From: Massariosphaeria phaeospora
Taxonomy: Eukaryota; Ascomycota; Dothideomycetes; Pleosporales
Assembly (NCBI GenBank): GCA_011032825.1
Contig: JAADJZ010000013.1
Location: 310,001 to 374,000 of the forward strand
Length of the DNA: 64,000 nucleotides
Reading direction: 5' to 3'
Both the position numbers and the translations under genes were made by a program. Below are positions 23,509-36,690 of this stretch, piece by piece. The notes beneath the pieces are model-generated. The model ran no database searches, was not told the DNA's origin, and saw nothing but the letters and a program-made list of their open reading frames with translations. Numbering within the stretch: position 1 is the first letter of the stretch; every line of letters starts with the position of its first letter.

Positions 23509-24427
23509 CAAGAATTCAACTGCCAGCGGGACAACGACGCACTTGCGCTTAGCCTCTAAGAGATCTTGAGAGTGAGTACAAAATAAGTTAAAGGAATAGA
23601 TAAAGATGTTGCAACCCGCCGCCCAGAGACACTGCGGTCGACTCTCCCGCCACCCCCATTACGCATCACGAACGAACATCCCTCTAAAGCATCATATCAC
23701 TCCCCTGTCGTACTTCGTTTCCGATGCCTCCGTGACCATATGGGTTTTTTCTCTACAAGTTCTATTTTATTTTATCTTAGACACTACGTTCCCTAGTATG
23801 CTAGGCACAACAGAGCGTTGTAGAACAGATAGGTAGACTACCTTGCCCATTGCTAGTATCTTATATAGTACCAAGAGGATCGCACACAGTCTACTGCATA
23901 CTCTGTTGCTTTGATCAACAATGAGATTCGGCTAGGGCGTGTGTACATCATGCGAAAAGCTTATAGAGTAAATGCTCAATTTTTCTTTCGCCAGCCAGTT
24001 AACACCGGTACACATACCTTACACCATAGTGACCATGTAGCAGTAGTACCTAGGTATATAAACAAAGCAGCCGGCACCAAGTCTAGTTTCACCTCTCCCT
24101 CCGAACCGAGCCGAGCCGAGCAGCTAGAGCTGCGCCTCCGCACGAGCTATACTATACTATACACACATGCCAGTAGCGACACAGCTACAACGACAACACC
24201 CATGTTGGCACAAAGACTATGCTCAGCGTGTTACTGTCGAGAAGGAAACATCAAAAGATCAAATCGAACGCTACAATGCCCCCTACCACAAAGAAGAAAC
24301 CCCCCTCAATTGCCTCGACAATCTCTCAAGTAAGTATCAGCTAGAGACACAGCACCATCGAAGAAGAAAAGACGAGGAGACGAGTGCAAAGCGAACCTCG
24401 AACAGGTGCATGCACACAAGATGATGT
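23509..24427. other. Intergenic with diverged repeat copy
   Basis: About 900 nt between the frame-broken gene and the 3' end of SEC7. It contains the most diverged copy of the dispersed repeat (23791-23933) and otherwise nothing recognisable. Confidence 0.45.
23791..23933 (+). repeat. Dispersed repeat, copy A (diverged)
   Basis: Aligns along its length with the other copies: CTAGTATGCTAG at the 5' end, GGTAGACTA in the middle, CAAGAGGATCGC after it, and CAACAATGAGATTC near the 3' end. Confidence 0.6.
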
Positions 24428-27400
24428 CTACCGGCCCGCCCGACTCGCCCGCCTCGTCACCATCGGCGAACTAACACTCCCCCTCGGACTAGCCGCCGCA
24501 GGCGTCATCAGCTGCACGCGATCGGTACCCAAATGCGTCTCGAAGATGCGCATAACGAGCGCCTGCACCGAGCGCTGGACATCAGGCGCCATTTCCGTGC
24601 CCAGTAGGCCGACGACCAGCGGCGCGAAGACCTCGACGTGTTTCTCGAACTCGCCGGGCGGGAAGCCGACGTAGCCGTCCAGCACATTGACGACGACGGG
24701 CCGCCAGGTGACAATGTTGCGCTGCTGCGTTTCCTCGTCGAGTTCAATGTACGAGGCGATGATGTCTTCGCAGAGCGGGATGAGGGCCGTCTCGGTGTCG
24801 GCGCGCGAGGCGGCGCGGTCGGTGCTCTTGTCGTGGTACATGCGGAAGAGGATGCTGACGTAGACGGCAGCAGAGCCCGATTCCTGTTTGAGGAGGTTGG
24901 GGGGCTGTTTCATGAAGCCTTCGCGGAAGAGGCGGGTTCGGAGGTCGCGGTCTGCGTTGAAGCGCTTGGCGAAGTGGTAGGATTTCTTGAGCACAGCCAT
25001 CAGTCGCAAGAGCTCACCAGAAGGGATTTTTTCATAGACTAGATCATTGGTGAAGAGTTCTTGTACGGTCTCGATCATAAGGAGTTGAAGAACGCATTTG
25101 GTGATGATCTGGTTGAAGAAGCGGCGGCGTGCGGCTGTCACCACGATAGGGGGTTGTTGGAGATCTTGGTTCTCAGGCCTGTAATCTTCCAGATCCTGAG
25201 TCTGACGCTTCGGGAGGGGAGATGGCATTCGCTGGTCTGCGCTTATGGGGACCGATGTGTCGGCCGTGATGAGGCTTGGACGCCGTTGACTCGAAAGTCC
25301 GTTGATTCCAAGTGCATTTTCCTGGCTGGGCTCCTCGACGGGCGTCTGCAACGAGAGTTCTCCGGGAGGACCATCCGTTGTTGGCTCATGGGCGCTAGGG
25401 GTGCTGCGAGTTCCATTGGCAGGAGTATTGGGTGATGAGCCACTAGTGGCAGCAGCGAAGAGTGCTGTAGCTTCCGTTTGCTGAAACAGCTTGACAAACG
25501 CCTTTACTATCTGGCTCCAGTGTTGAGTTTGAAACTTCTGTACATTTTGTAGTATGAGCTGCTGGAGGCAATTACTGCCGATTCGTGCGAGGGTGTCATT
25601 CTCCTGGCATATACAAAGAGCGAGGAGCTCCAAGAAACGGTCCAACATGCACTCCAGCGAGTCGAAGAAGTGGGTAAAGAGTTTGATCATGTTTCGTAGA
25701 GCCTGGATCATGGTTGTCGATAGCCAGACTGATAGGTCTTCGTGGTTGAGAACCTTCGACATTTCGGAGTTAGATTTTAGCACCATGAAGATGGGGTAGA
25801 GCAGCTGTCGCCAAAGCATGTCCCAGAAATCCTGGGGAAAGTCACGTCCATAGGAAATAAGGGTGTCAAATAGGTAGTTCAGCGCTCTTGAGCGAACCTC
25901 CAAATCCTCACCAGTCATGAGAACGTCATGGAACGCAAAGAGTACTGGAAACCAGAACTGTTCTTCTTGAGTTTGGCGAGTTGGCTGTTTTGGTATGGAT
26001 GATCCCTTTTCGGCTTCCTTCGATAACGAGCACTCGGGTGTGCGAAGCATCTTGGGCACAGACGACTTCAACAACTCGATGGCTTGTAGAGACTTTTTCT
26101 GGAATTTGTAATTCTTAGAGAACTCCGTGAGACAGACGATCAGATCTGCAAATGCGCCTTGAGAAATGACAACGCCAAATCTCGTATTGTAAACCTGAGT
26201 CACATTGTCGAATGCAAGATTGACGATGCCCTCTGGAGACGGTTAGCGGCGGCGGACAAAGGTCGGGACAGAGCCGAAACCTACCATATGGCTCTTTAGC
26301 AGCCACTGTGAAGACACCGAACATAGTCTTCCAGCCTGATCGAATGTTCTCTCCTCGAGCCTGTATCATTTGAATCAAGCAACGTAGCACCATATCCTTG
26401 ACAGATACTACACTAGTGTTGTTGATGATGTGCTCGAAAGGCTTGAGGAAATCCTTTTGGAACTTGAAACCCGGGAGCTCCTCAATCTCCATGAACTTCA
26501 TGGACAATTGTCGGAGTGAATTAAGTGCGAAATAGACCACGTTTGTGTTGGTGTGGCAGCCGACTTCGTTGAAGTGGGCTCCCAGTATTTGCCAGATGTT
26601 CGTCCACTCAAACCGTACACGAGTCATGTTGTAGCCGCTGATCTCGACCAGCTTCTGCAGACTGTACGTACGAGGGGAGTCGCTTTGGCCTGATGATTGT
26701 ATCTCCTGCCAGCTAACCTGCGTCAGTGCTTTGACAAAATCAACAATTGCCTCACCGGAGAGGTTGGCCGTGTTCGTGAAGATTCGATCGACGCTCCGGA
26801 TCATATCCGTAGATCGACTTTCCTCTGCCACATCCGCCTGATAGTAGATGCCGCCATGAGAAGGTTGTCGTCGGCGATTATTCGGCACGTTCAAGTTTCC
26901 TCGGGGCTGCTGTGTCTTGACTGGCTGCATTTGAGCCTTTAGCACGTCGGGTATAGCGCGCTCATCGATACCCGTCGAAATCAACTGGAAGCGATCGAGT
27001 TGGGAAATGCAGGTCAAAACGTCTCGCCAAGACTCTCGTAAGAGGTTTCCCTCGGTATGGGCGACCGCAATAAGAGCTTTGAGAGCCTCCACGTTCTTTA
27101 CTTTCATTTCGCTCAGATTGTAGAGGTTCGTGAATCTTGCGAGAAACGACACGAATGCTTGCCGGGGGTTGTCGAGATCAAAGAGGCACGAGATGCGAAT
27201 GGCAAGCTTGATGCCTTCTAAACATAATCTGACAATTTCAATATTGTGGTCCTGAGCTTGGCCAGACAATGCGGTGAGGAAGGGCATCCAAGTGACTTCA
27301 AACATCGGTCCGACGTGCTTTGTAGAGGAGGCGGGTATGAACTTTGATACTGGCAATGCCGCTGTTGTTTTTCGCTGGGCTCGTAAGAGTTGTTTGTAGA

Positions 27401-30398
27401 GCTGTTCAGTCTTGTTGGCCATCTGCTCGGACGCCTGCACAAATGCTTCACGCTGAAGGTCTCTGCCCCCGCCGATCAGTGCCTGGCCGATGCCCGCAGC
27501 TAAACCCGTGGATTGCTGGGGTGCTATTATCCCCTTGTTCGCCGCAGCCTCTTGTTCGGTATTCAAGACAATTTCATTGCGCGCGATGTCGTCATAGATA
27601 CCGCGGATATAGTCGTCAGGTAAATCTGCGTTGTCGTTGATTCCACGATTGTTCTTAATGAAGTCCTCGGGTGTCATGCGCGCGCCTTTTATCTTCGCGC
27701 TGTGCTGATCTACATTCAACATGATCACCGAGTATGACAGAACATAGGCGGTGTCTGCGTTGGCGTATGCATTAGGGTTGCCAGTTATATACCTTTCCGC
27801 GAACTTCAACATGAAGCGATCGATTTTCTGGGCTTCGCCGGGAAGACGAAAGCTCTGCAAGAAAGTTCGCAAAGCATCCACAAAGCGAGTTTTTGTAAAA
27901 TCCATCTGGTCTACGAAGGCATGCATAATGGCGATATTTTCCGGTTCACCTTCACCGAGGTATTCACCTAAAGCTGCTCTATCAAGACGCTCATTTTGAT
28001 GAAAAAAACGTGCGATATCTTCAGGCGAGTCCGACCGTATGAAACCGTCCTTGATCAAGGTTTTGATTCCCCGCTTTGGCTTATAGTTAAATTGGCGCAC
28101 TGCATTTGTAAGGGCCGTTTTGCGCTGCTTCGCTTTCTCCAACTGGCTGTAATCATCCTCGGCGATAGGCGTCACTGTGCCTGAGTCTGCTCCTGGGTTC
28201 GGGGATTCGGCAAAACTTCGTGCTTCCATGGACACTCTCAACTCATCAACCGACGACTTAGATTCAAAATTGGCGGTCTTTGCACTATCGGCCATAGCTT
28301 GTTGAGACCAGTTTACTAGAGACCGGAGAATCTCCACTAGCGCCTCGAGTGATTCGTGCTTCATTGCATACTCCGCCGGGTACGCGTGCTCCGTCTCGTG
28401 TGATGCGTTCATCGACGCAGTCGAAAGTGAGGGAGGCATCATCCCGCGGGCTTGCCAGTCGGATTGCCTCGATTGCTTTTCTCGGTGTTCCTGATATGCT
28501 TGTTGCTGCATAGGAGTAACCGATACAGGGGTGCTAGATATTTTCGATAGATGCTCGACAACCCGCTGATACATGTTGTCCAAAGCGGTCCTGTCGCAAT
28601 CGTAGTTCAAGTAAACTTCTACCAACGCGCGAGGGTCTGCGGCTAATCTCCCGAAAACGGTCAAGATGTACTGCTTCTGAAATGCCGGAGCAGCTCGCTT
28701 GTCAAGTATGGCGAGATAAATTTCCTTCAGGAAAACTTCGACTTCCTTTTTGAGCATGACCCTCAGGTATTTGAGCATCTCCCAGAAAATCTCGCAAGTG
28801 ACCTCAAACACCTTGGTGACTGAGCTCGACCCATTGCGGCTTAAGCTTAAGCACAGATACTGCTTGATAGCCTGTACGAAGGTTGTAGGCTCGTCACCAC
28901 TGCTGCTCCTGATAGTGGCATATGGCGATACGAAGACGGCGATGTTGTTATGGAGTATGGTGTGAATGACATGTAGGGAGAGGAGTTTAGAGCGCATGCC
29001 CTGTGACCTCACGTCGAGGGCATGATCTACAGAGAGACTCTTTGTACTGAGCCTGCACATGGCACGAAAAACGAGATAGGCGTCCTTGATGAATATTTCG
29101 TCCTCTTCCTCCTCTTCAGTACTCTGGCTTTCCGGGTGAGTATTTGATGAGGGGTCTTGGCTAGAAACGTGCCTCGATCCGGGCTTTCCCTTTATTTTCG
29201 TCACTAGCGTGGGTGCGTTGTCCTGTATCCGGTCGTCATTGAAGCTCATGTTGTTTTCGAAGCTCTGCAATGTGATCTTCGGGCCAGTGTGCTTGTCAAC
29301 GGGCTTGTCGCTCGGCTCGTCAACCTCAGGGTCGACGTGCTCTTCCTCGTGCTCATGCCCGTTGACCTCGGATCCATCCGGGTTGGGGGTGACACCCTCG
29401 ATGTCTTCCCGCATACTCTCCTCTGAATCGCCTTTCTCGTTTAGCGACCCTCTGGATAAGTTGATGCGAGCCTCCTTGACCGTGAGCCTAGCTTTTACTC
29501 TTTCAAATACTGTCCCCACCATTTGTGTCAGAGCACCCTGCGCCACCTGCTGGTTTGCGGCTGATTTGGAAAGCAGAAAAATATTGTATGTCAATCGGAC
29601 GGCCTTTAGTAAACCAGCGCCATGTACCACGATTTTATCATTTAATATGGCAGCCAGTAATGACTTGACAATCTGCAGCTGCACATCCGGATGTGTAGCT
29701 TCGCCCTGGAAGCAATCGCATATTGTATCGATGGCCCTCTCGATGAGCGGCGCCGCGTCGGTATTGTCGGCCTGAGGTTCCGCAGGGACCGAGAAGTAGG
29801 AGTAGCTAATCAGCTTGCCAATACAGTCCAGCGCCGTGATGGAGACGGACACGGTGTTCGCCTCGGAGGCTAGCTGGAGCGGCTCGAAGAGAATCTCGGG
29901 GTTGATCTGTGATGGGTCCCCCTCTTGCTTGATGGCAGCCAGTGCCTGCGCCGTTGCCTCGCCCAGCTTCTTCGTCCTCCGCGCATCCTTGGACGCGGCG
30001 ATTGTCTCTAGTGCGGTGACGACGAAGACGAGCGAGCTGCGTGTCGAGGGTTTCGTGGCTGTCGTCGCGGCCGTGGCGGCAGTCGACTGCGAGTCGGTGC
30101 GGGCCCGGTTCGCGGTGGGCAGGTGCTGCTCGAAGAATTCGGTGGTCCGCGGCGTGTCGGAGCCGTCGGCTACGTGCAGAGTAGGTGTAGCGGTCGTAGA
30201 TGTAGGCCATTCCGACTGGTGCTGGGGCGGCTGCGGCGCGGGTGCCGCTTTCTCGTCCATGTGCTCCAGCGTCGACTCTGAACCCGTGTCCTCAGTCGCC
30301 TGGTCCTCTTCCGCGGTCGGCGGTTCCTCCTGCAGCAGGCCGTTCGGGGGCTTTTCTGCCATGTCGGGCGTGCCGGGCGGAGGCTCGGTGGCGGCCAT
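24428..30398 (-). CDS. SEC7: Large Arf guanine-nucleotide exchange factor Sec7
   Basis: Activates Arf GTPases at the trans-Golgi for vesicle formation. Exons on the minus strand: 30398-26285 and 26232-24428 (52-nt intron, GTAGGT, CTAAC, CCAG), joining as KEPYEGIVNLAF; 1972 aa. N-terminal DCB-type region (SLVFVVTALETIAASKDARR), HUS box region (YLVFRAMCRLSTKSLS), catalytic Sec7 domain at about 757-945 with the glutamic finger in SFRLPGEAQKIDRFM and NVDQHS, then long HDS helical repeats. The N-terminus is Glu/Pro-rich and probably disordered. The domain order matches the BIG/Sec7 family (about 1750-2010 aa in fungi). It shares a 606-nt divergent promoter region with the pyruvate dehydrogenase E2 gene. 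Confidence 0.95.
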
Positions 30399-31004
30399 GG
30401 TGGTGGGTATTCACGATGCCCGGTGGCCACGTAGTTCGTGGAGGGTATGTCCGTCTTTCACTTTCGCTTTCACTGTCTAGCGGGGCCGTCGGCAGCAACC
30501 ATGGCGGCACGAACAGCACAGAGACAGGGCAGGTGCGACCGTGGCACGCGGGTCCAATGCAGCGCAGGTCGTCGATGGCGGCGGGACTGGGGGTGCGGCG
30601 CTCGATCGTCAGCGCGCCGGGCAGCAAAGTGTCTTTTCAACGTTGTAACTTGTCGTCTCGCATCAGCCTCCTGGTTGACGTGACGAGTCCCTGCGCGCGA
30701 GAATGCTGATGCGGCTGCTGGTGTGGCTGACGTGTGGCTTGCCCTCGCCTTCGGGGTTAGCTCCATCGGGCCTTCACGGCTTGTGCCGCCCGGGTCCCCG
30801 TCAAACTGCGGCCAGCTCTACATTTTCTGCGCGCTCCCCAACACCACCCCGTCCCATCTCCGCCCTCTGCATCGCTGCCTCGAGCTCGAGCGAGCCTTGC
30901 TCTCCCTCTTTGTGCTTGCTGCCCACCTCCAGGCCGTGTCTCGGTTGCCGTCCTCGAGTTCCCCCCTGGTGCATCTACAGCGCACGCTTCGGCATCCCGT
31001 CACG
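30399..31004. promoter_or_regulatory. Divergent promoter region of SEC7 and E2
   Basis: 606 nt between the two start codons; both genes are housekeeping. No specific regulatory site is claimed. Open frames here are unconserved overlaps. Confidence 0.5.
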
Positions 31005-32755
31005 ATGCCCGCCTCGACCACTCTTCTCGCACGCGCCGGAAGCCAATTGAACCTGAGAGGGTCAATTGCGCTGCGCGGCAGTTTGTCCGCTGCGAGATGC
31101 TCCGAGTTCGCCGCGTATGTCGATAGTTCTGATGAGTGTTGCGCCAGAACGCATGCTGACACGGAGCCATAGCAGACGCACTCCCGCCCTCTCCGCGCTC
31201 GCCAGATACTACGCTTCGAAATGTGAGCCTCAGCTTTCTAAATCTGCCTCAAGACACGCTCTCTGGATACGATGCTAATTGCGCGTGGCTCAGCTTACCC
31301 TTCGCACACCGTCATCACCATGCCCGCCCTGTCACCAACCATGACTGCTGGAAACATTGGCTCGTGGCAGAAGCAGGTCGGCGATTCAATAGCTCCCGGA
31401 GATGTCTTGGTCGAGATCGAGACCGATAAAGCACAGATGGACTTTGAGTTCCAGGAAGAAGGCACCATAGCCAAGCTGCTCAAAGAGTCTGGCGCGAAGG
31501 ATGTAGCAGTTGGAAGTGTAAGTATATGTCCAAGTTCGAGGCTGTATGCGCTGGTGTGACTGCACACGCAGAAGCTCCTGCCCCACCGGCTTTCCAATAA
31601 GACATCTGCTGAGCCATTGAAGCTAACGTCGGATAGCCAATTGCTGTAATGGTCGAAGAGGGCGAGGACGTCTCGGCTTTCGACTCGTTCTCTGCCGAAG
31701 ATGCTGGCGGCGACAAATCTCCTGCGAAAGAACCGAAAGAAGGCGAAGCATCCGAGTCTAGTGAGCCACCAGATTCTGGATCCAGCACCGCTCCCCCGTC
31801 GAAGGAGTCCGCCGCCCCCGAAGCCGTAGAGTCCGAGTCGACAGGTGCCCGACTAGAGACCTCCCTTGATCGACAGCCAGCTCTCTCCCCTGCCGCCAAG
31901 AAGCTCGCGCTCGAGAAGGGTGTTCCCGTCTCTGCAATCAAGGGATCAGGCCCGGGAGGAAGAATCACCAAAGAGGATATTGAAAAATACAAACCTGCCG
32001 GTGGCTCTTCCTCGGCTGCAGGTGCTGACGGCGCCCCTACATACGAGGACACCCCCGCCACCAGCATGCGCAAGGTCATTGCCTCCCGCCTCACGAAGAG
32101 CTTCCAGGAGAACCCGCACTACTTTGTCGCCTCCAGTATCTCTGTGACTAAACTGCTCAAGCTTCGTGAAGCTCTCAACTCATCCTCCGAGGGCCAGTAC
32201 AAGCTCTCCGTCAACGACTTCCTTGTCAAGGCTATTGCCGTCGCTGCTCGCAAAGTCCCTGCCGCAAACTCATCTTGGCGTGAGGATGGTGGGCAAGTTA
32301 TTGTGCGCCAGCACAACGTCGTTGATGTCTCGGTTGCCGTCGCTACACCTGTGGGTCTCATGACGCCAATTGTAAAGAACGTTAATGGTCTCGGTCTTCA
32401 GGCTGTCTCGTCACAAATTAAGGATCTTGGTAAGCGCGCACGGGATGGCAAGCTGAAGCCAGAAGAGTACCAAGGTGGAACCATCACCATCTCCAACATG
32501 GGCATGAACCCCGCCGTCGAGCGATTCACCGCTGTCATCAACCCTCCGCAAGCCACCATCGTTGCAATTGGCACAACAAAGAAGGTGGCAGTACCAGGAG
32601 AGCCTACCGAGGATGGCACACCCAGCGTAGAGTGGGATGACCAGATTGTCATCACTGCCAGCTTCGATCACAAGGTTGTGGATGGTGCCGTCGGTGGAGA
32701 GTTCATCAAGGAGCTCAAGAAGGTGATCGAGAACCCGCTGGAATTCGTCCTATAA
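31005..32755 (+). CDS. LAT1: Pyruvate dehydrogenase E2, dihydrolipoyl acetyltransferase
   Basis: Mitochondrial core subunit of the pyruvate dehydrogenase complex, transferring acetyl from lipoate to CoA. Exons 31005-31114, about 31173-31222, 31294-31517 and 31637-32755, giving 500 aa (yeast Lat1 is 482). The N-terminus ([20 protein letters not shown]) is basic and Ser/Ala-rich, a typical targeting sequence. Lipoyl domain with the modified lysine in [13 protein letters not shown] near residue 98; a Glu/Ser/Pro linker; the E3-binding domain ([33 protein letters not shown]); and the catalytic domain ending with the active-site motif SFDHKVVDG. The intron-1 acceptor is ambiguous by three bases. 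Intron 3 is 119 nt. Confidence 0.95.
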
Positions 32756-33286
32756 TTTCTTTGTAATTTTTCTGGGGGACATTAGAGGAGCATGTATCGT
32801 TTAAGTCTTTTCCGAAGCGAGGGAGTCACTTCTGATTGGAAACTTTGTACAATGAATGATTATTATCAGCTCTTACTCTCTCTGCCTCGTTTCTGCGTTC
32901 TGTATGAGACTTACGACGCAGACGCAGTATCTAGTCTCGAGATACTGACTAAGGTCCAAAAGGGAGTCCCCTAGTTGAGCTACCAAAGGCCGCTAATCCA
33001 GAAAGGTTTAGCTTGGTTATAGCGTTGTCGACCCTTTTCTCCACAACACTCGTGCTCGTAACCAAGCGACGATGCACCTGCATGCACCGCCAACTTCAGC
33101 ATTGGAAATAGCCTGAAAAGTCCTTCGTGTCTGCGTTGATCTGCACTGCACCTCACCACACCACATCAAAGTACATGCGCACTCGTATCCGCAATCGGCG
33201 AGCCTCGCGCATGCTAAGATAGGACAGAGGTCACCCCCCGGGAATATTCGTTTCCGGTGCGCACCCTCTTACTTCTACAAGCCTTC

Positions 33287-33420
33287 TTACACATTATCCA
33301 GTATACTAGATACAATAGGGCTTTGCAAACAAAAAGGTAGACTATCTACCAACTGCTAAAAACTCTTAGGCTGCCAAGAGGATTACCTAAAGTCTGTCTT
33401 ATCAGCAATAAATTCTGACA
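33287..33420 (+). repeat. Dispersed repeat, copy B
   Basis: Starts TTACACATTATCCAGTATAC, continues with AGATACAATAGGGCTTTG and CTGCTAAAAACTC, and ends CAGCAATAAATTCTG. It aligns closely with copies C, D and F. Confidence 0.85.
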
Positions 33421-33655
33421 GGGGGTTGAGGTAGTGGTTGCGGCTCATGACCTATGGCCATGGTCTCGTATATTGCAATCACGATTCCCCGGCTACGGGT
33501 TAGCCCTATGCTTGGGTTTCGCTCTTTCGACGAACACACCATCAACGCAAGGCTCCAGTAACACCTTCCGAAATGAAGACGGAACCGCGATAAAGATCGC
33601 TGGCCAAGCGGAAGCAACTGCAGCTCTCCGCTAACGAATATCTGCTTCTCGTCGT

Positions 33656-33838
33656 CTATCGCGTTACGCCGTAATCTCGCTCAATGTAGGCGACGGCATT
33701 TTGCAGAGCAGTGCTATCTTCGTCCTCCTCGCACGGCTACTCGTTCTCGTGGCCCAGATCGTATAAAATAGTGTCCTCGAGGATGTCGCTATAAACAATC
33801 TTAATGGCCAACTGCTCATTGAACACTGAGTTCTCCAG
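33656..33838 (-). pseudogene. Possible relic of an unknown gene
   Basis: Read on the minus strand, a frame gives FNEQLAIKIVYSDILEDT, then LYDLGHENE, a TAG at 33739-33737, and continues STALQNAVAYIERDYG before a final TAG. Codon choice looks protein-like, but the stretch is only about 60 codons and no family is recognised. Could be chance. Confidence 0.25.
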
Positions 33839-34558
33839 AACTTGAACTCGAGAAGTTGAAACAGTGCAAAACGGACAAAAATGGGTAAAACACAACTTAC
33901 AACTGTGCAACTGGCGTCATTTTTCAGGCAGCAGAAAGATTTGAGGCAGCCTTGCCACAGAAAGAATGCAGATTCGGCCAGGGACGGAAAGCAGCAAAGG
34001 TGCGCGTCTGGGACATTCGTCCAGTCCTCTCCAGAGATCTCAGTTGCAAGGTCGGCCAATTAAAGAGACAGTAGAGACAAGGGGTGTATGCAGGACTTGC
34101 ACGTTGCAAGGCGCGAACTTGCTTGTCGGTCTGGTTGTTATGGGCCAAGTCCATACTATAGACGGCATTGGGGCCCACAATGTTCTTAGGAGGCACGTGG
34201 CGGACCATCTTGGACCGAGTCTTCCCACCATCTACGACCCTCTTCCGGGAAGCCTAGCCTCATAAAGGATGCAGAGACCCTAGTATGCAAGGAAAGCAAC
34301 AGGGGTTACTGTCAGCTTCACTAGCTGGGCAGCACATATCCGTATTCGGCCACAGATACATATATTAACTGCCCTGTTTGTCGGGACATCCAGAATAGCG
34401 AGCACGCGAAGTCCGGCGTTGCAGATACAGGTTTTCTGCTCGTCGACCTGTATGTGCGGTATTTGGCTTGCAAACAGGTAGAGTTCTTATGGAAGCAGAT
34501 GTCTCCCACTTTCTAGCTTCTCTCGTGTCTCTTTTCTTCAAAGTTTTGCTGCGTCAAC

Positions 34559-36690
34559 ATGTTACTCTCAACACTTCTCCTCACGGCGCTCCTGACTCCC
34601 GTCCTTGCTGTCAACTTTGAGTGGGAGAAGATCCAGCTGACTGAAGCAGAGACCCGGAACTACTCAGCCATTCGCTTCGGAGGGGAAGGTCCCGTCGGTC
34701 CAAATGTTAAATGCAAAATCATCCCTGGAGATACCGACTGGCCCAGCGACGTAGAATGGGCAAGATTCAATGACACGTTAGGCGGAGCGCTGTTGAAGCC
34801 GCTGCCGCTGGCTAGCCCGTGTTATACGGGTCCGCTATACAATGCGGCTAGATGTGAGCAGTTGAAAAGGACGTGGAGCAGTGCGAGTTTGCAGTACGCA
34901 TGTTGACTCCTGAGTAGAGAGTCTCTTCCAAGAAATACGAGCTGATAGACAGTCTAGCTCGGATGATCCCATTAGTATCATGTCACAATGGGCCTCAGGA
35001 AATACTTGCGTAGCCACTTCCAATCCTGACTCCACCTGCACGCAAGGCGGGTACCCGGTCTACGTCGTCAACGCCACTACAGCCCGGCACATCCAACTCG
35101 CCGTGAATTTTGCACGCAATCAACATATCCGACTCGTTATCAAGTAAATCATGCTGCTCCCAAGATCTCCAGCTACTAACGCAGTGCAGAAACTCGGGCC
35201 ACGATTTCAACGGTAAATCAATCGGGGGCAACTCGCTCTCAGTGTGGACTCACAACCTCAAGTCACTGACCTACCACCCTTCATACACGACCTCGGACTA
35301 CAGTGGAAGAGCTGTAGCCCTTGGCGCCGGCATCCAAGCTTTGGACGGATCTGCTGCTATGAGAAGGTACAACATGACCATGATCATTGCCGGAGGCAGC
35401 ACTGTCGGCCTGGTCGGTGGTTTCTTCCAGGGGGGCGGCCATTCTAGTTACACGAGCTACTACGGCCTAGGCGCAGATCAGGTCATCAAAATCCACGCTG
35501 TGACCGCGGATGGGAAGTTGGTCACTGCCGACGCGGAAGAGAACCCGGATCTGTACTGGGCATTCCGAGGTGGAGGTCCCGGTACGTTACATCACGTCTG
35601 AGTCTTTTAACTCCTCCAACTCCCGCCCAAAACAACATCCAAAACTAAAACCCCGTCCCCAGGAACCTACGGCATCGTCACTTCGATAATCGTCAAAGCC
35701 TTCCCCACCACGCCCATCACCTCATCCTCCATCTCCTTCTCCACAGTGCCCACGCGCCCCAACGCGACCGCCATCTCCATCGAAACCTTCTGGGCCGGCC
35801 TCCGCGAATACTGGCGCTTCACCCCGAAGATCAGCGAAGCCGGCGGCATTGGCTACAACTTTATCCGGCACACGCCCATCCCCGGTACAGATTCCTCGGG
35901 CTTCACGTTCACGACAAGTATCTCCGTGCCCAACACCAGCACGGCCGCATACCGCGCCTTCGTGCGCCCGCTGCTGCAAAGCCTCAACGACGTCGGCATT
36001 CCACTTACTATTCCCGCCGACGCCGTCCAACGCTTCGCCACCTTCCCGCCAGACCAGCCACAAGCCGTCACCGCCACTGACACCGACACCAACACACCCG
36101 CGGCCCTCGCCCTCGGCGACACCGTCTCCAACACGCTCATCGCCTCCCGCTTCTTCACCCTCGACAACCACGCCAGCAACACCACCCTCGAAGCCATGCA
36201 CCTCGCGATCCGCGACTTCGTCTCCGCCGGTGGCTACACCTTCCACGGCATCGACTACACGCCATCCCTCGCCCGCAGCGGGCACCCCTCCAACGCCATC
36301 CACCCGGCCTTCCGGCGCGCCACCACACACGCCGAGGGCTACGCCAGCGACGCCTGGTGGGACGGCCAGACGCGCGTGGTGCCGGCCGCCGAGCAGGCCG
36401 CGCGCCACACGCGGCTGCAGGCGTACATGCAGAAGTGGCGGGATATCACGCCCGGCAGCGGGAGCTACATGAACGAGGGGGATGCGCAGGAGGAAGGGTG
36501 GAAGGATGCGTTTTTCGGGAGTAATTATGCGCGGTTGGCGGGCGTGAAGGCGCAGTGGGATCGCGAGGGTGTGTTTTGGGCGGTGGGGATGGTGGGGAGC
36601 GATGCGTGGGAGGTGAGGGGGAGTAGTGGTGGGGGGAGGGAGGGCGTGGTTACGCAGGATGGGCGGTTGTGTAGGGTGGGGGGCGCTTGA
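34559..36690 (+). CDS. Secreted FAD-linked oxidoreductase, berberine-bridge type
   Basis: Flavin-dependent oxidase of the PF01565/BBE superfamily. Exons 34559-34893, 34958-35143, 35190-35581, 35663-36690, giving 646 aa. Signal peptide MLLSTLLLTALLTPVLA. The FAD-binding domain contains VYVVNATTARHIQLAVNFA, NSGHDF (His178, expected 8-alpha-histidyl FAD link), GGFFQGGGHSSY and DLYWAFRGGGPG. The usual cysteine of bicovalent members after GGGH is absent (HSSYTS), so mono-covalent flavin is predicted. The C-terminal BBE segment has SYMNEGDAQEEGWKDAFFGS and NYARLAGVKAQWD. Such enzymes oxidise sugars, alcohols or secondary metabolites; no biosynthetic partner gene is adjacent, so the substrate is unknown. 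A GA-rich microsatellite follows the stop. Confidence 0.92.

Larger units (their letters stand above)
32756..34558. other. Intergenic with repeat copy B and a possible gene relic
   Basis: About 1.8 kb. It holds repeat copy B (33287-33420) and, on the minus strand at 33656-33838, a short protein-like frame interrupted by TAG. The rest shows no gene. Confidence 0.45.

Noticed and set aside
29815..30480. 221-codon plus-strand frame opposite SEC7
   Set aside because: Shadow of the SEC7 N-terminus; Ser/Val/Ala-rich only because of antisense codons.
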